This document shows positions 47,457 through 56,605 of a stretch of 64,000 nt of DNA, in pieces. The notes under the pieces are model-generated. The model ran no database searches and had not been told where the DNA came from. It saw nothing but the letters and a program-made list of their open reading frames with translations. The DNA is from Humibacillus xanthopallidus. Its GTDB lineage: Bacteria; Actinomycetota; Actinomycetes; Actinomycetales; Dermatophilaceae. The position numbers were made by a program, and so were the translations under genes. The first letter of the stretch is position 1. Each line of letters starts with the position of its first letter. The stretch spans positions 124,001 through 188,000 of the forward strand of contig NZ_VFQF01000001.1 of assembly GCF_006717145.1 (NCBI RefSeq), in the 5' to 3' direction.

Positions 47457-48140
47457 TCACCCGGTGCGGCGCGCCAGGGTCCGCTCGAGATCCGTCTGGA
47501 CCTCGGCGTCGATGACCCGCGCGTCGACCACGCGATGCATGGCGTCGAGATCACCGGTGAAGGCCCGGAAGAGCAGGAGCAGGTCGACGTCGTGCTCCGG
47601 TCGCTGGACGTGGACCGAGGCACCCGGCTCGATCGACCCCGGAGCCACCACGGAGAGGTAGGCGCCCGTGCGCCCCTCGTCGCTGAACCGACGGACCCAG
47701 CGGGGCTCGCCCATGTGCTCTGCGAAGGTGCCGCAGGGGATGCGCGGCACCTCGACGCGCAGCACGACGTCGCCGATCGTCCACAGCTCGCCGACGAGGG
47801 CGCGCGTCATCTCGACGCCCTCAGTCGTGAGGTTCTCGCCGAATCCGCCTGCGGCGATGGGCCGCCCGATCTGAGTGGACCACCAGCGCTGATCCTCCGA
47901 CGCGTAGGCGTAGACCGCCTGCAACCGGCCGCCGTGGTGTCGGGGGTCGCCGATCTCGTCGCCGACGGCGCCGCTGCCGAGCCCGCCGCGCTTGGGCCCA
48001 GGGTCGCGCACCTTGATGTGGCCGACAGGCCGCTTGTCGATGGCTGTGCTCGGCACGTCGGGGCGACGCCGCGGCAAGCGGTGCCCCACGTTGACCGACA
48101 CGATGCGACCGCTGACCGAGCTCTCCCTGGCGCCATCCAC
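47457..48140 (-). CDS. MOSC domain protein (YiiM-like)
   Basis: 227 residues. The MOSC domain (molybdenum cofactor sulfurase C-terminal) spans residues about 30-170 with HHGGRLQAVYAYASED, GRPIAAGGFGENLTTEG and the conserved Cys in RIPCGTFAEHMG, the likely molybdenum or sulfur ligand. YiiM-type proteins bind Mo-cofactor and reduce N-hydroxylated compounds. GTG 48140 follows a TAGGCT -10 box by 6 bases; divergent from the 2-hydroxyacid dehydrogenase gene. Confidence 0.88.
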   Translation of the reverse strand: MDGARESSVSGRIVSVNVGHRLPRRRPDVPSTAIDKRPVGHIKVRDPGPKRGGLGSGAVGDEIGDPRHHGGRLQAVYAYASEDQRWWSTQIGRPIAAGGFGENLTTEGVEMTRALVGELWTIGDVVLRVEVPRIPCGTFAEHMGEPRWVRRFSDEGRTGAYLSVVAPGSIEPGASVHVQRPEHDVDLLLLFRAFTGDLDAMHRVVDARVIDAEVQTDLERTLARRTG

Positions 48141-48146
48141 CGCGCG

Positions 48147-48173
48147 AGCCTAGCCGCCGGCGTTGGCTAGGTT
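48147..48173. promoter_or_regulatory. Back-to-back leaderless promoters
   Basis: TAGGCT on the minus strand (48147-48152) lies 6 bases before GTG 48140, and TAGGTT on the plus strand (48168-48173) 6 bases before ATG 48180. The two start codons are only 39 bp apart, so the promoters must share their upstream region. Confidence 0.6.
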
Positions 48174-48179
48174 GGGTCC

Positions 48180-49118
48180 ATGAGTGCCGCCCCCGTGGTC
48201 GTGACCGTGCCCGACGAGGCGTATGCCGCCGCGCTGGCAGACGTCGACGGCGTCGACGTCGTCGTGTGGGACATGGAGCGGCCGCTCGAGCGCGGCAGTG
48301 AGGTGCGCCTCGCGGTCATGCCCTACATGACCCGGCTCACGGTGTCGGACATCAGTGCCGGCCTCGACTCGCTCGAGGCCGTGCAGATCCAGAGTGCGGG
48401 CTACGAGGGCTTCGTCGACGGGCTGCCCGAGGGCGTGGCACTCTGCAACGCAGCCGGGGTGCACGACGCCAGCACGGCAGAGCTCGCCCTGACGCTGACG
48501 CTGGCCTCGATCAGGGAGATCCCGGAGTTCGTTGCGGCACAACGCGACTCGCACTGGCCGCCGCTCACACTGCATCGAGCGCTGGCCGACCGGCGGGTGC
48601 TCGTGCTCGGCTACGGCAACATCGGTCGGGCCGTCGTGCGCCGCTTCCTGCCCTTCGAGGTGTCGGTGACGGCGGTCGCCTCACGCGCCCGGGCGGGCGA
48701 CGACCTCGTCGACACGGTCCACGGCATCGACGAGCTGCCCGAGCTCGCAGCCGGAGCCGACGTGCTCGTGGTCATCGTCCCGCTCACCGACGCGACCCGT
48801 GGACTCGTCGACGCAGACCTCTTGGCACGGCTGCCCGACGGGGCGCTCGTCGTCAACGTCGCGCGCGGCCCGGTGGTCGACACCGGTGACCTGCTCGCGG
48901 AGTGCGCGTCCGGGCGCCTTCGCGCCGCGCTCGACGTGACCGACCCCGAGCCGCTGCCCGAGGACCACCCGCTGTGGGCGACCCCGGGCGTGCTCATCAC
49001 GCCGCACGTCGGGGGCGCGACGGAGGCGATGCGGCCGCGGGCCCTGGAGCTGATCCGGCGACAGGTCGTCGCAATGCGCGACGGAGAGCCGCTGCTCAAC
49101 GTCGTCGCCACCGGCTGA
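48180..49118 (+). CDS. D-2-hydroxyacid dehydrogenase
   Basis: 312 residues, NAD(P)-dependent. Nucleotide site VLGYGNIGRAVVRRF. Catalytic residues are Arg in VVNVARGPVVD, Glu in DVTDPEPLPE and His in ITPHVGGATE. It is close to the phosphoglycerate-dehydrogenase-like branch that reduces glyoxylate, hydroxypyruvate or other 2-oxoacids; the substrate is not settled by sequence. Leaderless start. Confidence 0.88.
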   Translation: MSAAPVVVTVPDEAYAAALADVDGVDVVVWDMERPLERGSEVRLAVMPYMTRLTVSDISAGLDSLEAVQIQSAGYEGFVDGLPEGVALCNAAGVHDASTAELALTLTLASIREIPEFVAAQRDSHWPPLTLHRALADRRVLVLGYGNIGRAVVRRFLPFEVSVTAVASRARAGDDLVDTVHGIDELPELAAGADVLVVIVPLTDATRGLVDADLLARLPDGALVVNVARGPVVDTGDLLAECASGRLRAALDVTDPEPLPEDHPLWATPGVLITPHVGGATEAMRPRALELIRRQVVAMRDGEPLLNVVATG

Positions 49119-49207
49119 CGCCAGTTGGCACGGACTGACTCCGGCTGACTCGCCCTCAACCCGTGCGCGCCGGACCCTTGTCGGTGCACCGGTGCATAGT
49201 GGACACT

Positions 49208-50296
49208 GTGAACATGACCGAGACCATCGTCGCCATCGGCACGCGCAAGGGGCTCTGGATCGCCCGCAGCGACGACCGCAGCACCTGGAGCCTCGAAGGG
49301 CCCCACTTCCTCATGAGCGAGGTGGCCTCGGTCGCGATCGACACCCGTGAGGGTCGCTCGTCGCTGCTCGCGGGGGTCAAGTCGTGGCACTGGGGCCCGA
49401 CGGTCCAGTCGAGCACCGACGGTGGACGCACCTGGACCGAGAGCGCCGAGCGCGCGCTGGCCTTCCCGGCCGACACCGACACCGCGCTCGAGCGGGTCTG
49501 GCAGCTGACCCCCGACCCCAACGACGCCGACGTCGTGTGGGCGGGCGTCGAGCCGCACGCCCTCTTCAAGAGCACCGACCGGGGCGAGCACTACGAGCTC
49601 GTCCGCGGGCTGTGGGACCACCCGCACCGCCCCTCGTGGGAGCCGGGCTTCGGAGGCGGGGCGGTGCACACGATCGTGCCCGAGCCCGGCCACCCCGAGT
49701 CGGTGCTCGTCGCGATGAGCGCCGGCGGCGTCTACCGCTCGTCCGACGGCGGCGAGACCTGGGTGCCGAGCAATCCCGGCATCCGTGCCGGCTTCATGCC
49801 CGACAACGAGTATCCCGAGTACGGCCAGTGCGTGCACAAGGTGGCCCGCGGCCAGGGCGACGGGGAGCTCTTCGCCCAGAACCACAACGGCGTCTACCGA
49901 TCGCACGACAACGGCGCGACGTGGGACTCCATCGCCGACGGCCTGCCCACCGACTTCGGGTTCACGGTCCTCGCGCACCCGCGCCGGGCCGGAGTCGTCT
50001 GGGTCGTGCCGGTCGCCGACGCGGGGGAGCGCATCCCGCCCGACGCCCAGCTGCAGGTGCAGCGTTCCGAGGACGCGGGCGCGACGTGGCGGCAGCAGGC
50101 GACGGGCCTTCCCGACCACAGCTACACGTGCGTCCTGCGCGACGCTGCGGCTCTCGACTCGGCTGACCCTGTCGGGGTCTACCTCGGCACCCGCAACGGT
50201 GACGTCTTCGCGTCCGCCGACGAGGGCGAGTCCTTCCAGCGCATCGCGACCCAGCTGCCCGACGTGCTCGTCGTGCGCGCCGCCCAGATCGCCTGA
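49208..50296 (+). CDS. BNR/Asp-box beta-propeller (sialidase-like) protein
   Basis: 362 residues with at least five Asp-boxes, for example SSTDGGRTW, SSDGGETW, SHDNGATW and SEDAGATW, so a propeller like sialidases and VPS10 proteins. There is no signal peptide and no sialidase arginine triad seen, so a glycosidase role is doubtful; cytoplasmic. GTG 49208 is 7 bases after a CATAGT box; ATG 49214 is the alternative. moaD-like follows after 17 bases, a pairing that suggests a shared but unknown role. Confidence 0.78.
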   Translation: MNMTETIVAIGTRKGLWIARSDDRSTWSLEGPHFLMSEVASVAIDTREGRSSLLAGVKSWHWGPTVQSSTDGGRTWTESAERALAFPADTDTALERVWQLTPDPNDADVVWAGVEPHALFKSTDRGEHYELVRGLWDHPHRPSWEPGFGGGAVHTIVPEPGHPESVLVAMSAGGVYRSSDGGETWVPSNPGIRAGFMPDNEYPEYGQCVHKVARGQGDGELFAQNHNGVYRSHDNGATWDSIADGLPTDFGFTVLAHPRRAGVVWVVPVADAGERIPPDAQLQVQRSEDAGATWRQQATGLPDHSYTCVLRDAAALDSADPVGVYLGTRNGDVFASADEGESFQRIATQLPDVLVVRAAQIA

Positions 50297-50313
50297 GCGG
50301 CAGAGGATTCCGT

Positions 50314-50610
50314 ATGCCGTCCGCCCCCGTCCGCGTCATCCTGCCGGGCATGCTGCGCGACCTCGTCGGCGGTGTGTCCGAGATCGAGGTCGAGTCGCCG
50401 GCCGACTCGCAGACCGTCGCGCAGCTGCTCGACCGCGCCTTCGCCGAGCACCGGGTCCTCGACGGCAAGGTGCGCGACGAGCGAGGTCAGATCCGCCGCC
50501 ACGTCAAGGTCTTCGTCAACGGCGAGGACGCGACGCGCGGTGACGGTGTGGGCACGCCGGTGCCTGCGGGCGCCCGGGTGCACATCATCAACGCCGTCTC
50601 CGGCGGCTGA
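50314..50610 (+). CDS. MoaD/ThiS family sulfur carrier protein
   Basis: 98 residues with the ubiquitin-like fold and a C-terminal GlyGly (INAVSGG), the site for adenylation and thiocarboxylation. Patterns: VRVILPGMLRDLVGG, VAQLLDRAFAEH, VKVFVNGEDATRGDG. No moaE, thiG or moeB neighbour, so the acceptor pathway is unknown. The ATG lies within a GTATGCCG octamer. Confidence 0.8.
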   Translation: MPSAPVRVILPGMLRDLVGGVSEIEVESPADSQTVAQLLDRAFAEHRVLDGKVRDERGQIRRHVKVFVNGEDATRGDGVGTPVPAGARVHIINAVSGG

Positions 50611-50635
50611 CGTCAGCCGCTGACGCACGGCAGCG

Positions 50636-51265
50636 TCAGGGGCTGACGCCGAGCAGCACTGGCAGCACGACCTGCTCGAGCTCGCCGCGTTCGAGGGCGC
50701 CGGGTTCGATGAGCCGCTGCGTCATCGACCCCTGGGTCAGTGCCATCGCGACGCGCACGAACTGGTCGGTCGTCATCGGCAGGGTGATGTCACGAGAGGT
50801 GATCGCGTCGTCGACGACCCAGACGAGCGCCTCACGGATCCGCCGCTGCTGCGCGGCCCAGGCGCGCCGGGCGCCGGCGTCGCGGATGGCGTGCAGGGTG
50901 AACTCGGTCGTCAGCAGGACCGAGCGCTCGTGGCGGCCGGGCTCGTCGGCGAGGGCGGCGAAGACGGCGCCGAGCACCGCCTCTGGCGAGGCCTCGGTGC
51001 GTGCGGCCGCCGTGATGCGCTCGATGACGGCCTCAGCCTGTCGGGTCGAGAGGTGGATGACGAGGTCGTCCTTCGACGAGAAGTTCGAGTAGAAAGCGCC
51101 GCGGGTGAATCCCGCACGCTCGCAGATCTCCTCGACGGTGGCGCCGTGGAAGCCGCGCTCGGCGAAGACCTCGCTGGCCGCGTCGAGAACACGCGATCGG
51201 GTGGCCTGACGACGGGCGCTGACCCGGGCACGCGGCGGGCTGACAGGGGCTGAAGGAGGCGGCAT
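50636..51265 (-). CDS. TetR family transcriptional regulator
   Basis: 209 residues. HTH: RSRVLDAASEVFAERGFHGATVEEI then AGFTRGAFYSNFSSKDDLV. Divergent from the ABC-like/YhgE pair. ATG 51265 is leaderless, with TATCGT (51273-51278) ending 7 bases upstream. A cluster of GTAT/ATAC dyads in the 60-bp spacer overlaps both -10 boxes, so it should repress both directions. Confidence 0.9.
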   Translation of the reverse strand: MPPPSAPVSPPRARVSARRQATRSRVLDAASEVFAERGFHGATVEEICERAGFTRGAFYSNFSSKDDLVIHLSTRQAEAVIERITAAARTEASPEAVLGAVFAALADEPGRHERSVLLTTEFTLHAIRDAGARRAWAAQQRRIREALVWVVDDAITSRDITLPMTTDQFVRVAMALTQGSMTQRLIEPGALERGELEQVVLPVLLGVSP

Positions 51266-51272
51266 ACCTCTT

Positions 51273-51326
51273 ACGATACAACCTCGTATTGCATACAGAG
51301 CCGTATCGGATACATACTTGTATCGT
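51273..51326. promoter_or_regulatory. Cluster of GTAT-type operators over two promoters
   Basis: Dyads GTATTGCATAC (51286-51296), GTATCGGATAC (51303-51313) and ATACTTGTAT (51314-51323), and outer arms ACGATACAA (51273-51281) with the complement at 51318-51326. The outer arms coincide with the -10 box of the regulator and the start codon of the divergent gene. Confidence 0.65.
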
Positions 51327-51972
51327 GAACAACCGAGAGACACAGGTCCGCAGTCAGCGCGAGGTCGTCGCCACGGGAGTCGCCGTCGCCGGCACGCACG
51401 AGCCCTTCGTCGAAGGCGTGGACTTCGTCGCACCCGGGGGAGCGGTCACCGTGGTGCCCTGCGACCCCGGCGTGCCCCAGGTCGCGCTCGCGCTCGCCGT
51501 CGGCGGTCGCGTCGCGCTCGCTGCCGGCGCCGTGTCCGTCGGTGGGTCGACCGACCGCACCGACCTCCAGGTCCGCACCCGCCTCGTCGACGTCTCGGAC
51601 GTCACCGCACCCGAGGACACCCTTGCGCTGCGCGCGGTCATCGCGGAGGAGCTGGCCCTCGCCGAGCGGCCCTCCTCCCGCGCCGACGTCGACCACTTCC
51701 TCGCGGACCGCGACCTCACCGACCTGCGGCAGCGCCGGTGGGAGAGCCTGCCGTCCGGCCTGCGCACCCGCCTGCTCATCGAGCTGGGCTCGTGGCACCC
51801 CCGCGTCCGCGTGCTCGTGCTCGCCGGGCCCGACCGCCACGGCGGCTCCGTCGCCGAGTGGTTCGAGGCCGCGCGTGCGGCTGCCGACTCCGGCCTGACC
51901 GTCATCGTTCTCTGCTCGCCCGCCACCGCGTCCGCGCTGGCGTCGCACATCCCCTCTGGAGCCTCAGCATGA
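51325..51972 (+). CDS. Degenerate ABC-transporter ATPase-like protein
   Basis: 215 residues with the plan of an ABC ATPase but without its catalytic motifs. GVDFVAPGGAVTVVP aligns with the strand before Walker A, where PCDPGVPQV (residues 45-53) replaces GxxGxGKST. SLPSGLRTRLLIEL aligns with the LSGGQ signature region. VLVLAGPD (163-170) aligns with Walker B, with Ala-Gly in place of Asp-Glu. It ends in a strand like the His-switch region (LTVIVLCSPATA). It probably cannot hydrolyse ATP. The stop overlaps the YhgE gene (ATGA). GTG 51325 follows a CATACT box by 6 bases. Confidence 0.65.
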   Translation: MNNRETQVRSQREVVATGVAVAGTHEPFVEGVDFVAPGGAVTVVPCDPGVPQVALALAVGGRVALAAGAVSVGGSTDRTDLQVRTRLVDVSDVTAPEDTLALRAVIAEELALAERPSSRADVDHFLADRDLTDLRQRRWESLPSGLRTRLLIELGSWHPRVRVLVLAGPDRHGGSVAEWFEAARAAADSGLTVIVLCSPATASALASHIPSGASA

Positions 51973-54032
51973 ACCCGTTCCGTCTCGCAGCCTCCGAGCT
52001 GCGCCGACTCACGGCCTCCCGCATGGCGCGCCTCGGCGTCATCGCCCTCGCGCTCATCCCGACGCTGTATGCCGGCCTCTACCTCTACGCGAACCACGAC
52101 CCCTACGCCGCCCTGTCGCAGGTGCCCGCTGCCGTCGCCAGCGACGACCGCGGAGCCACTCTCGACGGGGGCGAGCGACTCGACGCCGGGTCGTCCGTCG
52201 CCGACAAGCTCGTCGACTCCAAGTCGTTCGCCTGGCACAAGGTGTCGAGCGCGGAGGCGCTCGCCGGCGTCTATGACGGCACCTACTCGTTCGCCGTCGT
52301 CATCCCCGAGAGCTTCTCCGCCGACCTCGCGGCCACGAGCGACTTCACGCCGCGCAAGGCGGAGGTCATCCTCGAGACCAACGACGCCAACAACTACATG
52401 ACGACGATGATGGGCAACACGGTCATCAAGGAGGTGCGTGCCTCGGTGGCCTCCCAGGTCAGTGAGACCGCCGCCGACCGGCTCCTCGTGGGCTTCACCG
52501 AGATCCACGACGAGCTCGGCAAGGCCGTCGACGGCGCCGACCAGCTGCGCTCCGGGCTGGCCAGCGCGGACGACGGCGCGGCCACGGCGCAGCAGGGTGC
52601 CCAGTCGCTCGCCTCCGGTCTCCACCAGCTCTCAACCGGCGCGGCGAAGCTCGACGACGGGCTCGGCCAGGCCGTGTCCGGTGCGGACCGTCTCCACACC
52701 GGGGCCAGCTCGCTCGCCTCGGGCCTCGGGACCCTGCAGTCACGCACGGCATCACTGCCGGCCCAGACCGCACGCCTCGCCGACGGCGCGGCGCAGGTGG
52801 CCGCAGGCAACAAGCGGATCGCCGTCATCGGTGACCGGGTCGCCGGCATCTCCACCGACCTGCGCGCCAAGGTGGGCGCCGAGCGCGACCCTCTCATCGC
52901 GCAGCTTCGAGCCGCCGGTCTCGACGACGCCCAGATCGCCCTCGTGCAGCAGCGTCTCGACCGGGTCGACTCCCTCGTCGTGCAGGCCGACGGCAAGGTG
53001 CAGCAGGCCTCCTCCGACCTCGACCGACTGGCGACCGGAGCCGGGCAGGTCGCGACCGGCGCACGAGCCCTCGCCGACGCCACCCCCGCCCTGACGGGTG
53101 GAATCCGCGACGCCGCCGACGGAGCCCGCCAGCTGCGAGACGGTTCGGCGTCTCTCGAGTCGGGCCTGCGCGCCCTCGACGCCGGCGCGGGCCAGCTGCG
53201 CAGCGGTGCGGATTCGGCTGCCAGCGGGGGCGACTCGCTGGCCGGTGGCATCGGTCAGCTCAAGGCCGGACTCGACAAGCTGGCTTCCGGCGCGACCGAG
53301 CTGCACAGCGAGCTCGCCAAGGGCCGCGACTCGGTGCCCAACCCGACCGACGCCCAGCGCACGGCCGTCGCCAAGACCATCGGTGACCCCGTGACCGTGC
53401 AGTCCGACTCGCTGGCCTCCGCCGGCACCTACGGCGCGGGTCTCGCACCCTTCTTCGTCAGCCTCGCCCTCTGGATCGGCGCCTACGTGCTCTTCCTCCT
53501 CGTGCGTCCGTTGTCGACCCGGGCGCTCGCGACGAGCCAGCGCTCGGTCCGCACAGCTCTCGGGGGCTGGCTCGCCCCCGTCGCCATCGGTCTCGTGCAG
53601 AGCATCGTGCTCTTCGGCATCGTCGCCCTGGCGCTCGACCTGCCTGTCGCGAACCCGCTGCTCGTCGTGCTCTTCGTCGGCTTCGTCTCGCTGACCTTCG
53701 TCGCGATCCTCCACGCGCTCGCGGCCCGCCTCGGCGCCGTGGGCAAGTTCCTCGGCCTCGTCTTCATGGTCGTGCAGCTCGTCAGCGCGGGCGGCACCTT
53801 CCCGTGGCAGACCCTTCCGGCGCCTCTCCAGGCGGTGCACCACGTCGTCCCGATGACGTATGCGATCGACGGGCTACGGCGCCTCATGTACGGCGCGGAC
53901 CTCGCGCCGGTGCTGCTCGACCTCGGCGTCCTGGCAGGCTTCCTCGTCGCGGCGCTCACCGTGTCGACCATCGCCGCGCGCCGGTTCCGGGTGTGGACGC
54001 CGGAGCGGATCAAGCCCGAGCTCAGCCTCTAG
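51969..54032 (+). CDS. YhgE/Pip family ABC-2-like membrane protein
   Basis: 687 residues. One N-terminal membrane helix (RLGVIALALIPTLYAGLYLYA), then an extracellular region of about 440 residues with long helices and many repeats of the type LASGL, DGAxQL, GAxxLxxG typical of YhgE/Pip phage-receptor-like proteins. A C-terminal block of five or six membrane helices follows from about residue 480 (LAPFFVSLALWIGAYVLFLLV) to the end. It is translated with the ABC-like gene and controlled by the TetR regulator. In Firmicutes the family includes phage receptor Pip and ESX-associated EsaA; its role here is unknown. Confidence 0.9.
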   Translation: MNPFRLAASELRRLTASRMARLGVIALALIPTLYAGLYLYANHDPYAALSQVPAAVASDDRGATLDGGERLDAGSSVADKLVDSKSFAWHKVSSAEALAGVYDGTYSFAVVIPESFSADLAATSDFTPRKAEVILETNDANNYMTTMMGNTVIKEVRASVASQVSETAADRLLVGFTEIHDELGKAVDGADQLRSGLASADDGAATAQQGAQSLASGLHQLSTGAAKLDDGLGQAVSGADRLHTGASSLASGLGTLQSRTASLPAQTARLADGAAQVAAGNKRIAVIGDRVAGISTDLRAKVGAERDPLIAQLRAAGLDDAQIALVQQRLDRVDSLVVQADGKVQQASSDLDRLATGAGQVATGARALADATPALTGGIRDAADGARQLRDGSASLESGLRALDAGAGQLRSGADSAASGGDSLAGGIGQLKAGLDKLASGATELHSELAKGRDSVPNPTDAQRTAVAKTIGDPVTVQSDSLASAGTYGAGLAPFFVSLALWIGAYVLFLLVRPLSTRALATSQRSVRTALGGWLAPVAIGLVQSIVLFGIVALALDLPVANPLLVVLFVGFVSLTFVAILHALAARLGAVGKFLGLVFMVVQLVSAGGTFPWQTLPAPLQAVHHVVPMTYAIDGLRRLMYGADLAPVLLDLGVLAGFLVAALTVSTIAARRFRVWTPERIKPELSL

Positions 54033-54078
54033 GCCCTCCGGCTGACAAGGCCCCCGCGGCATAGCATGCTGTGGAGGT

Positions 54079-54603
54079 ATGAGCAGTGCGGCGAAAGACA
54101 AGACCCTCATCCTCATGCGGCACAGCAAGGCCGAGGAGGGCTTCACCAAGCCCGACCACGACCGCGAGCTCGCCGCCCGCGGCCGGCGCGACGCCACAGC
54201 TGCGGGCAGCTGGCTGCGTGAGGAGGGTCTCGTGCCCGACCTCGTCATCTGCTCGACCGCCGTGCGCACGCGCCAGACCTGGGACCACGCCCGCAACGGC
54301 GGGGCCGGGGCCGAGTTCGTCGAGTTCCGGCGCAGTGTCTACACCGGCGGCGCCGATGCCGTCCTGGAGACGATCCGCGAGGACGGCGGCGAGATGGAGA
54401 CGGTGCTCGTCGTCGGCCACAACCCCACCGCCGCCGAGCTCACGAGCCTGCTCTGTGACGGCGAGGGCAGCCACGAGGCGCACGAGGCCCTCGCCCAGGG
54501 CTTCGTCACGAGCGGGCTCGCCGTCCTGAGGTATGCCGGCGACTGGGCCGACCTCGACGCCGGGTCGTGCGCGCTCCGCCGTTTCCACGTCGCCCGCGGC
54601 TGA
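54079..54603 (+). CDS. SixA-type histidine phosphatase
   Basis: 174 residues of the histidine phosphatase superfamily. The catalytic motif is LMRHSKAEEG (RHS in place of RHG, as in SixA), with the second Arg in STAVRTRQTW and the second His in VVGHNPTAAEL. SixA of Escherichia coli dephosphorylates HPt domains; other members act on small molecules. A TAGCAT box lies 11 bases upstream and GGAGG touches the start codon. Confidence 0.85.
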   Translation: MSSAAKDKTLILMRHSKAEEGFTKPDHDRELAARGRRDATAAGSWLREEGLVPDLVICSTAVRTRQTWDHARNGGAGAEFVEFRRSVYTGGADAVLETIREDGGEMETVLVVGHNPTAAELTSLLCDGEGSHEAHEALAQGFVTSGLAVLRYAGDWADLDAGSCALRRFHVARG

Positions 54604-54677
54604 CGGCATACGGCCGCGGGAAGGGCATGGAGAGGGTCGGCACCTGAGATGCCGTGTCCACCACGCGGACACGGTTC

Positions 54678-54683
54678 TATGCT
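54678..54683 (+). promoter_or_regulatory. -10 box TATGCT for leaderless ilvD
   Basis: TATGCT, 6 bases, then ATG 54690. The same hexamer serves glgP. Confidence 0.6.
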
Positions 54684-54689
54684 GCAGGC

Positions 54690-56390
54690 ATGACGCAGAC
54701 GCCTGACATCAAGCCCCGCAGCCGCGACGTCACCGACGGTCTCGAGAAGACCGCCGCGCGGGGGATGCTCAGGGCCGTAGGGCTCGGCGACGACGACTTC
54801 GCCAAGCCGCAGATCGGCGTCGCGAGCTCGTGGAACGAGATCACCCCGTGCAACCTCTCCCTCGACCGGCTCGCCAAGGCGGTCAAGGACGGCGTGCACG
54901 CCGGCGGCGGCTACCCGCTCGAGTTCGGCACGATCTCGGTGTCCGACGGCATCTCGATGGGCCACGAGGGGATGCACTTCTCGCTCGTGTCGCGCGAGAT
55001 CATCGCCGACTCCGTCGAGACCGTGATGAGCGCCGAGCGGCTCGACGGCTCAGTGCTGCTCGCTGGTTGCGACAAGTCGCTGCCCGGCATGCTCATGGCC
55101 GCCGCACGCCTCGACCTGGCGTCCGTCTTCCTGTATGCCGGCACCATCCTCCCGGGTGTCGCCAAGCTCTCCGACGGCACCGAGAAGGAGGTCACGATCA
55201 TCGACGCCTTCGAGGCCGTCGGTGCGTGCAACGCCGGACTCATGTCGCGCGAGGACGTCGACGCGATCGAGCGCGCCATCTGCCCGGGCGAGGGTGCCTG
55301 CGGCGGCTTCTACACCGCCAACACGATGGCTGCGGTCGCCGAGGCGATCGGCATGTCGATCCCCGGTTCCGCCGCGCCGCCCGCGACCGACCGCCGCCGC
55401 GACATGTACGCCCGCAAGTCGGGCGAGGCCGTCGTCGAGCTGCTGCGCCGCGGCATCACCGCCCGCGACATCATGACGAAGCCGGCCTTCGAGAACGCCA
55501 TCGCCGTCGTCATGGCCTTCGGCGGCTCGACGAACGCCGTGCTCCACCTGCTCGCGATCGCGCACGAGGCCGACGTCGACCTGACCATCGAGGACTTCCG
55601 GCGCATCGGCGCCAAGGTGCCGCACCTCGCCGACGTCAAGCCCTTCGGCAGCTTCGTCATGAAGGACATCGACCACATCGGCGGCATCCCCGTCGTCATG
55701 AAGACGCTGCTCGAGGCCGGCCTGCTCGATGGCGACTGCCTCACCGTGACCGGCAAGACGATGGCCGAGAACCTCGACGACATCAACCCGCCGCACATCG
55801 ACGGCCGCGTCATCCGCGAGATGTCCCGGCCGATCCACAAGACAGGTGGCCTGACGATCCTCACCGGCTCGCTCGCCCCCGAGGGTGCCGTCGTGAAGTC
55901 GGCCGGCTTCGACGAGTCCGTCTTCGAGGGCACCGCGCGGGTCTTCGACGGCGAGCGCGCCGCGATGGACGCCGTCGAGGCCGGGTCGCTGCAGAAGAGC
56001 GACGTCGTCGTCATCCGCTACGAGGGGCCCAAGGGCGGTCCCGGTATGCGCGAGATGCTCGCCGTGACGGGCGCGATCAAGGGCGCCGGCCTCGGCAAGG
56101 ATGTCCTGCTGCTCACCGACGGCCGCTTCTCCGGCGGCACGACCGGCCTCTGCGTCGGCCACGTCGCACCCGAGGCCGTTGACGAGGGCCCGATCGCCTT
56201 CGTCCGCGACGGCGACACGATCCGTCTCGATGTCGCGAGCGGCTCCCTCGACCTGCTCGTCGACGAGGACGAGATGGCGCGGCGCCGGGCCGAGGGCGTC
56301 ACGCACCCCGAGCCGAAGTACACCCGCGGCGTCCTCGCGAAGTACCGCAAGCTCGTCGGCAGCGCCAGCGGCGGCGCCGTCTGCGGCTGA
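54690..56390 (+). CDS. ilvD: Dihydroxyacid dehydratase
   Basis: Third step of isoleucine/valine and CoA-precursor synthesis; an Fe-S enzyme. 566 residues. Cluster cysteines in [17 protein letters not shown] and [12 protein letters not shown], and the C-terminal [19 protein letters not shown]. The start is set by the -10 box and by family length. ilvBNC lies 3.3 kb downstream on the same strand but with its own attenuated promoter. Confidence 0.97.
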   Translation: MTQTPDIKPRSRDVTDGLEKTAARGMLRAVGLGDDDFAKPQIGVASSWNEITPCNLSLDRLAKAVKDGVHAGGGYPLEFGTISVSDGISMGHEGMHFSLVSREIIADSVETVMSAERLDGSVLLAGCDKSLPGMLMAAARLDLASVFLYAGTILPGVAKLSDGTEKEVTIIDAFEAVGACNAGLMSREDVDAIERAICPGEGACGGFYTANTMAAVAEAIGMSIPGSAAPPATDRRRDMYARKSGEAVVELLRRGITARDIMTKPAFENAIAVVMAFGGSTNAVLHLLAIAHEADVDLTIEDFRRIGAKVPHLADVKPFGSFVMKDIDHIGGIPVVMKTLLEAGLLDGDCLTVTGKTMAENLDDINPPHIDGRVIREMSRPIHKTGGLTILTGSLAPEGAVVKSAGFDESVFEGTARVFDGERAAMDAVEAGSLQKSDVVVIRYEGPKGGPGMREMLAVTGAIKGAGLGKDVLLLTDGRFSGGTTGLCVGHVAPEAVDEGPIAFVRDGDTIRLDVASGSLDLLVDEDEMARRRAEGVTHPEPKYTRGVLAKYRKLVGSASGGAVCG

Positions 56391-56421
56391 GCCGCTCTGG
56401 CACCCGCCCCCGCACCCCACA

Positions 56422-56479
56422 CCCCGGTTCGAGGTGATGCTGGCAGCCACGTGTGGCCCGGTATCACCTCGAATCGGGG
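56422..56479. repeat. REP-like palindrome, GAGGTGAT family, copy 2
   Basis: 17-bp arms (56422-56438 and 56463-56479), one G-T pair, with core TTCGAGGTGAT. The loop contains CACGT. It follows ilvD by 31 bases. Confidence 0.8.
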
Positions 56480-56516
56480 GTGAGCCCGGGGTGTGGGTGG
56501 GTGGTGCGCTGCTGGT

Positions 56517-56560
56517 TCGAGGTGATGCTGGCACCCACGTCGGGCCCGGTATCACCTCGA
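56517..56560. repeat. REP-like palindrome, GAGGTGAT family, copy 3
   Basis: Arms TCGAGGTGAT (56517-56526) and its complement (56551-56560); 24-base loop again with CACGT and GCCCGGT. A direct copy of the preceding element, about 90 bp downstream. Confidence 0.75.
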
Positions 56561-56605
56561 TTCGGGGGTGGGTCCGGGGGTTGGGGGTGGGTGCGCCGCC
56601 GGTTC

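Noticed and set aside
49208-50296. Secreted sialidase
   Set aside because: Asp-boxes are present but there is no signal peptide and no arginine triad was recognised.
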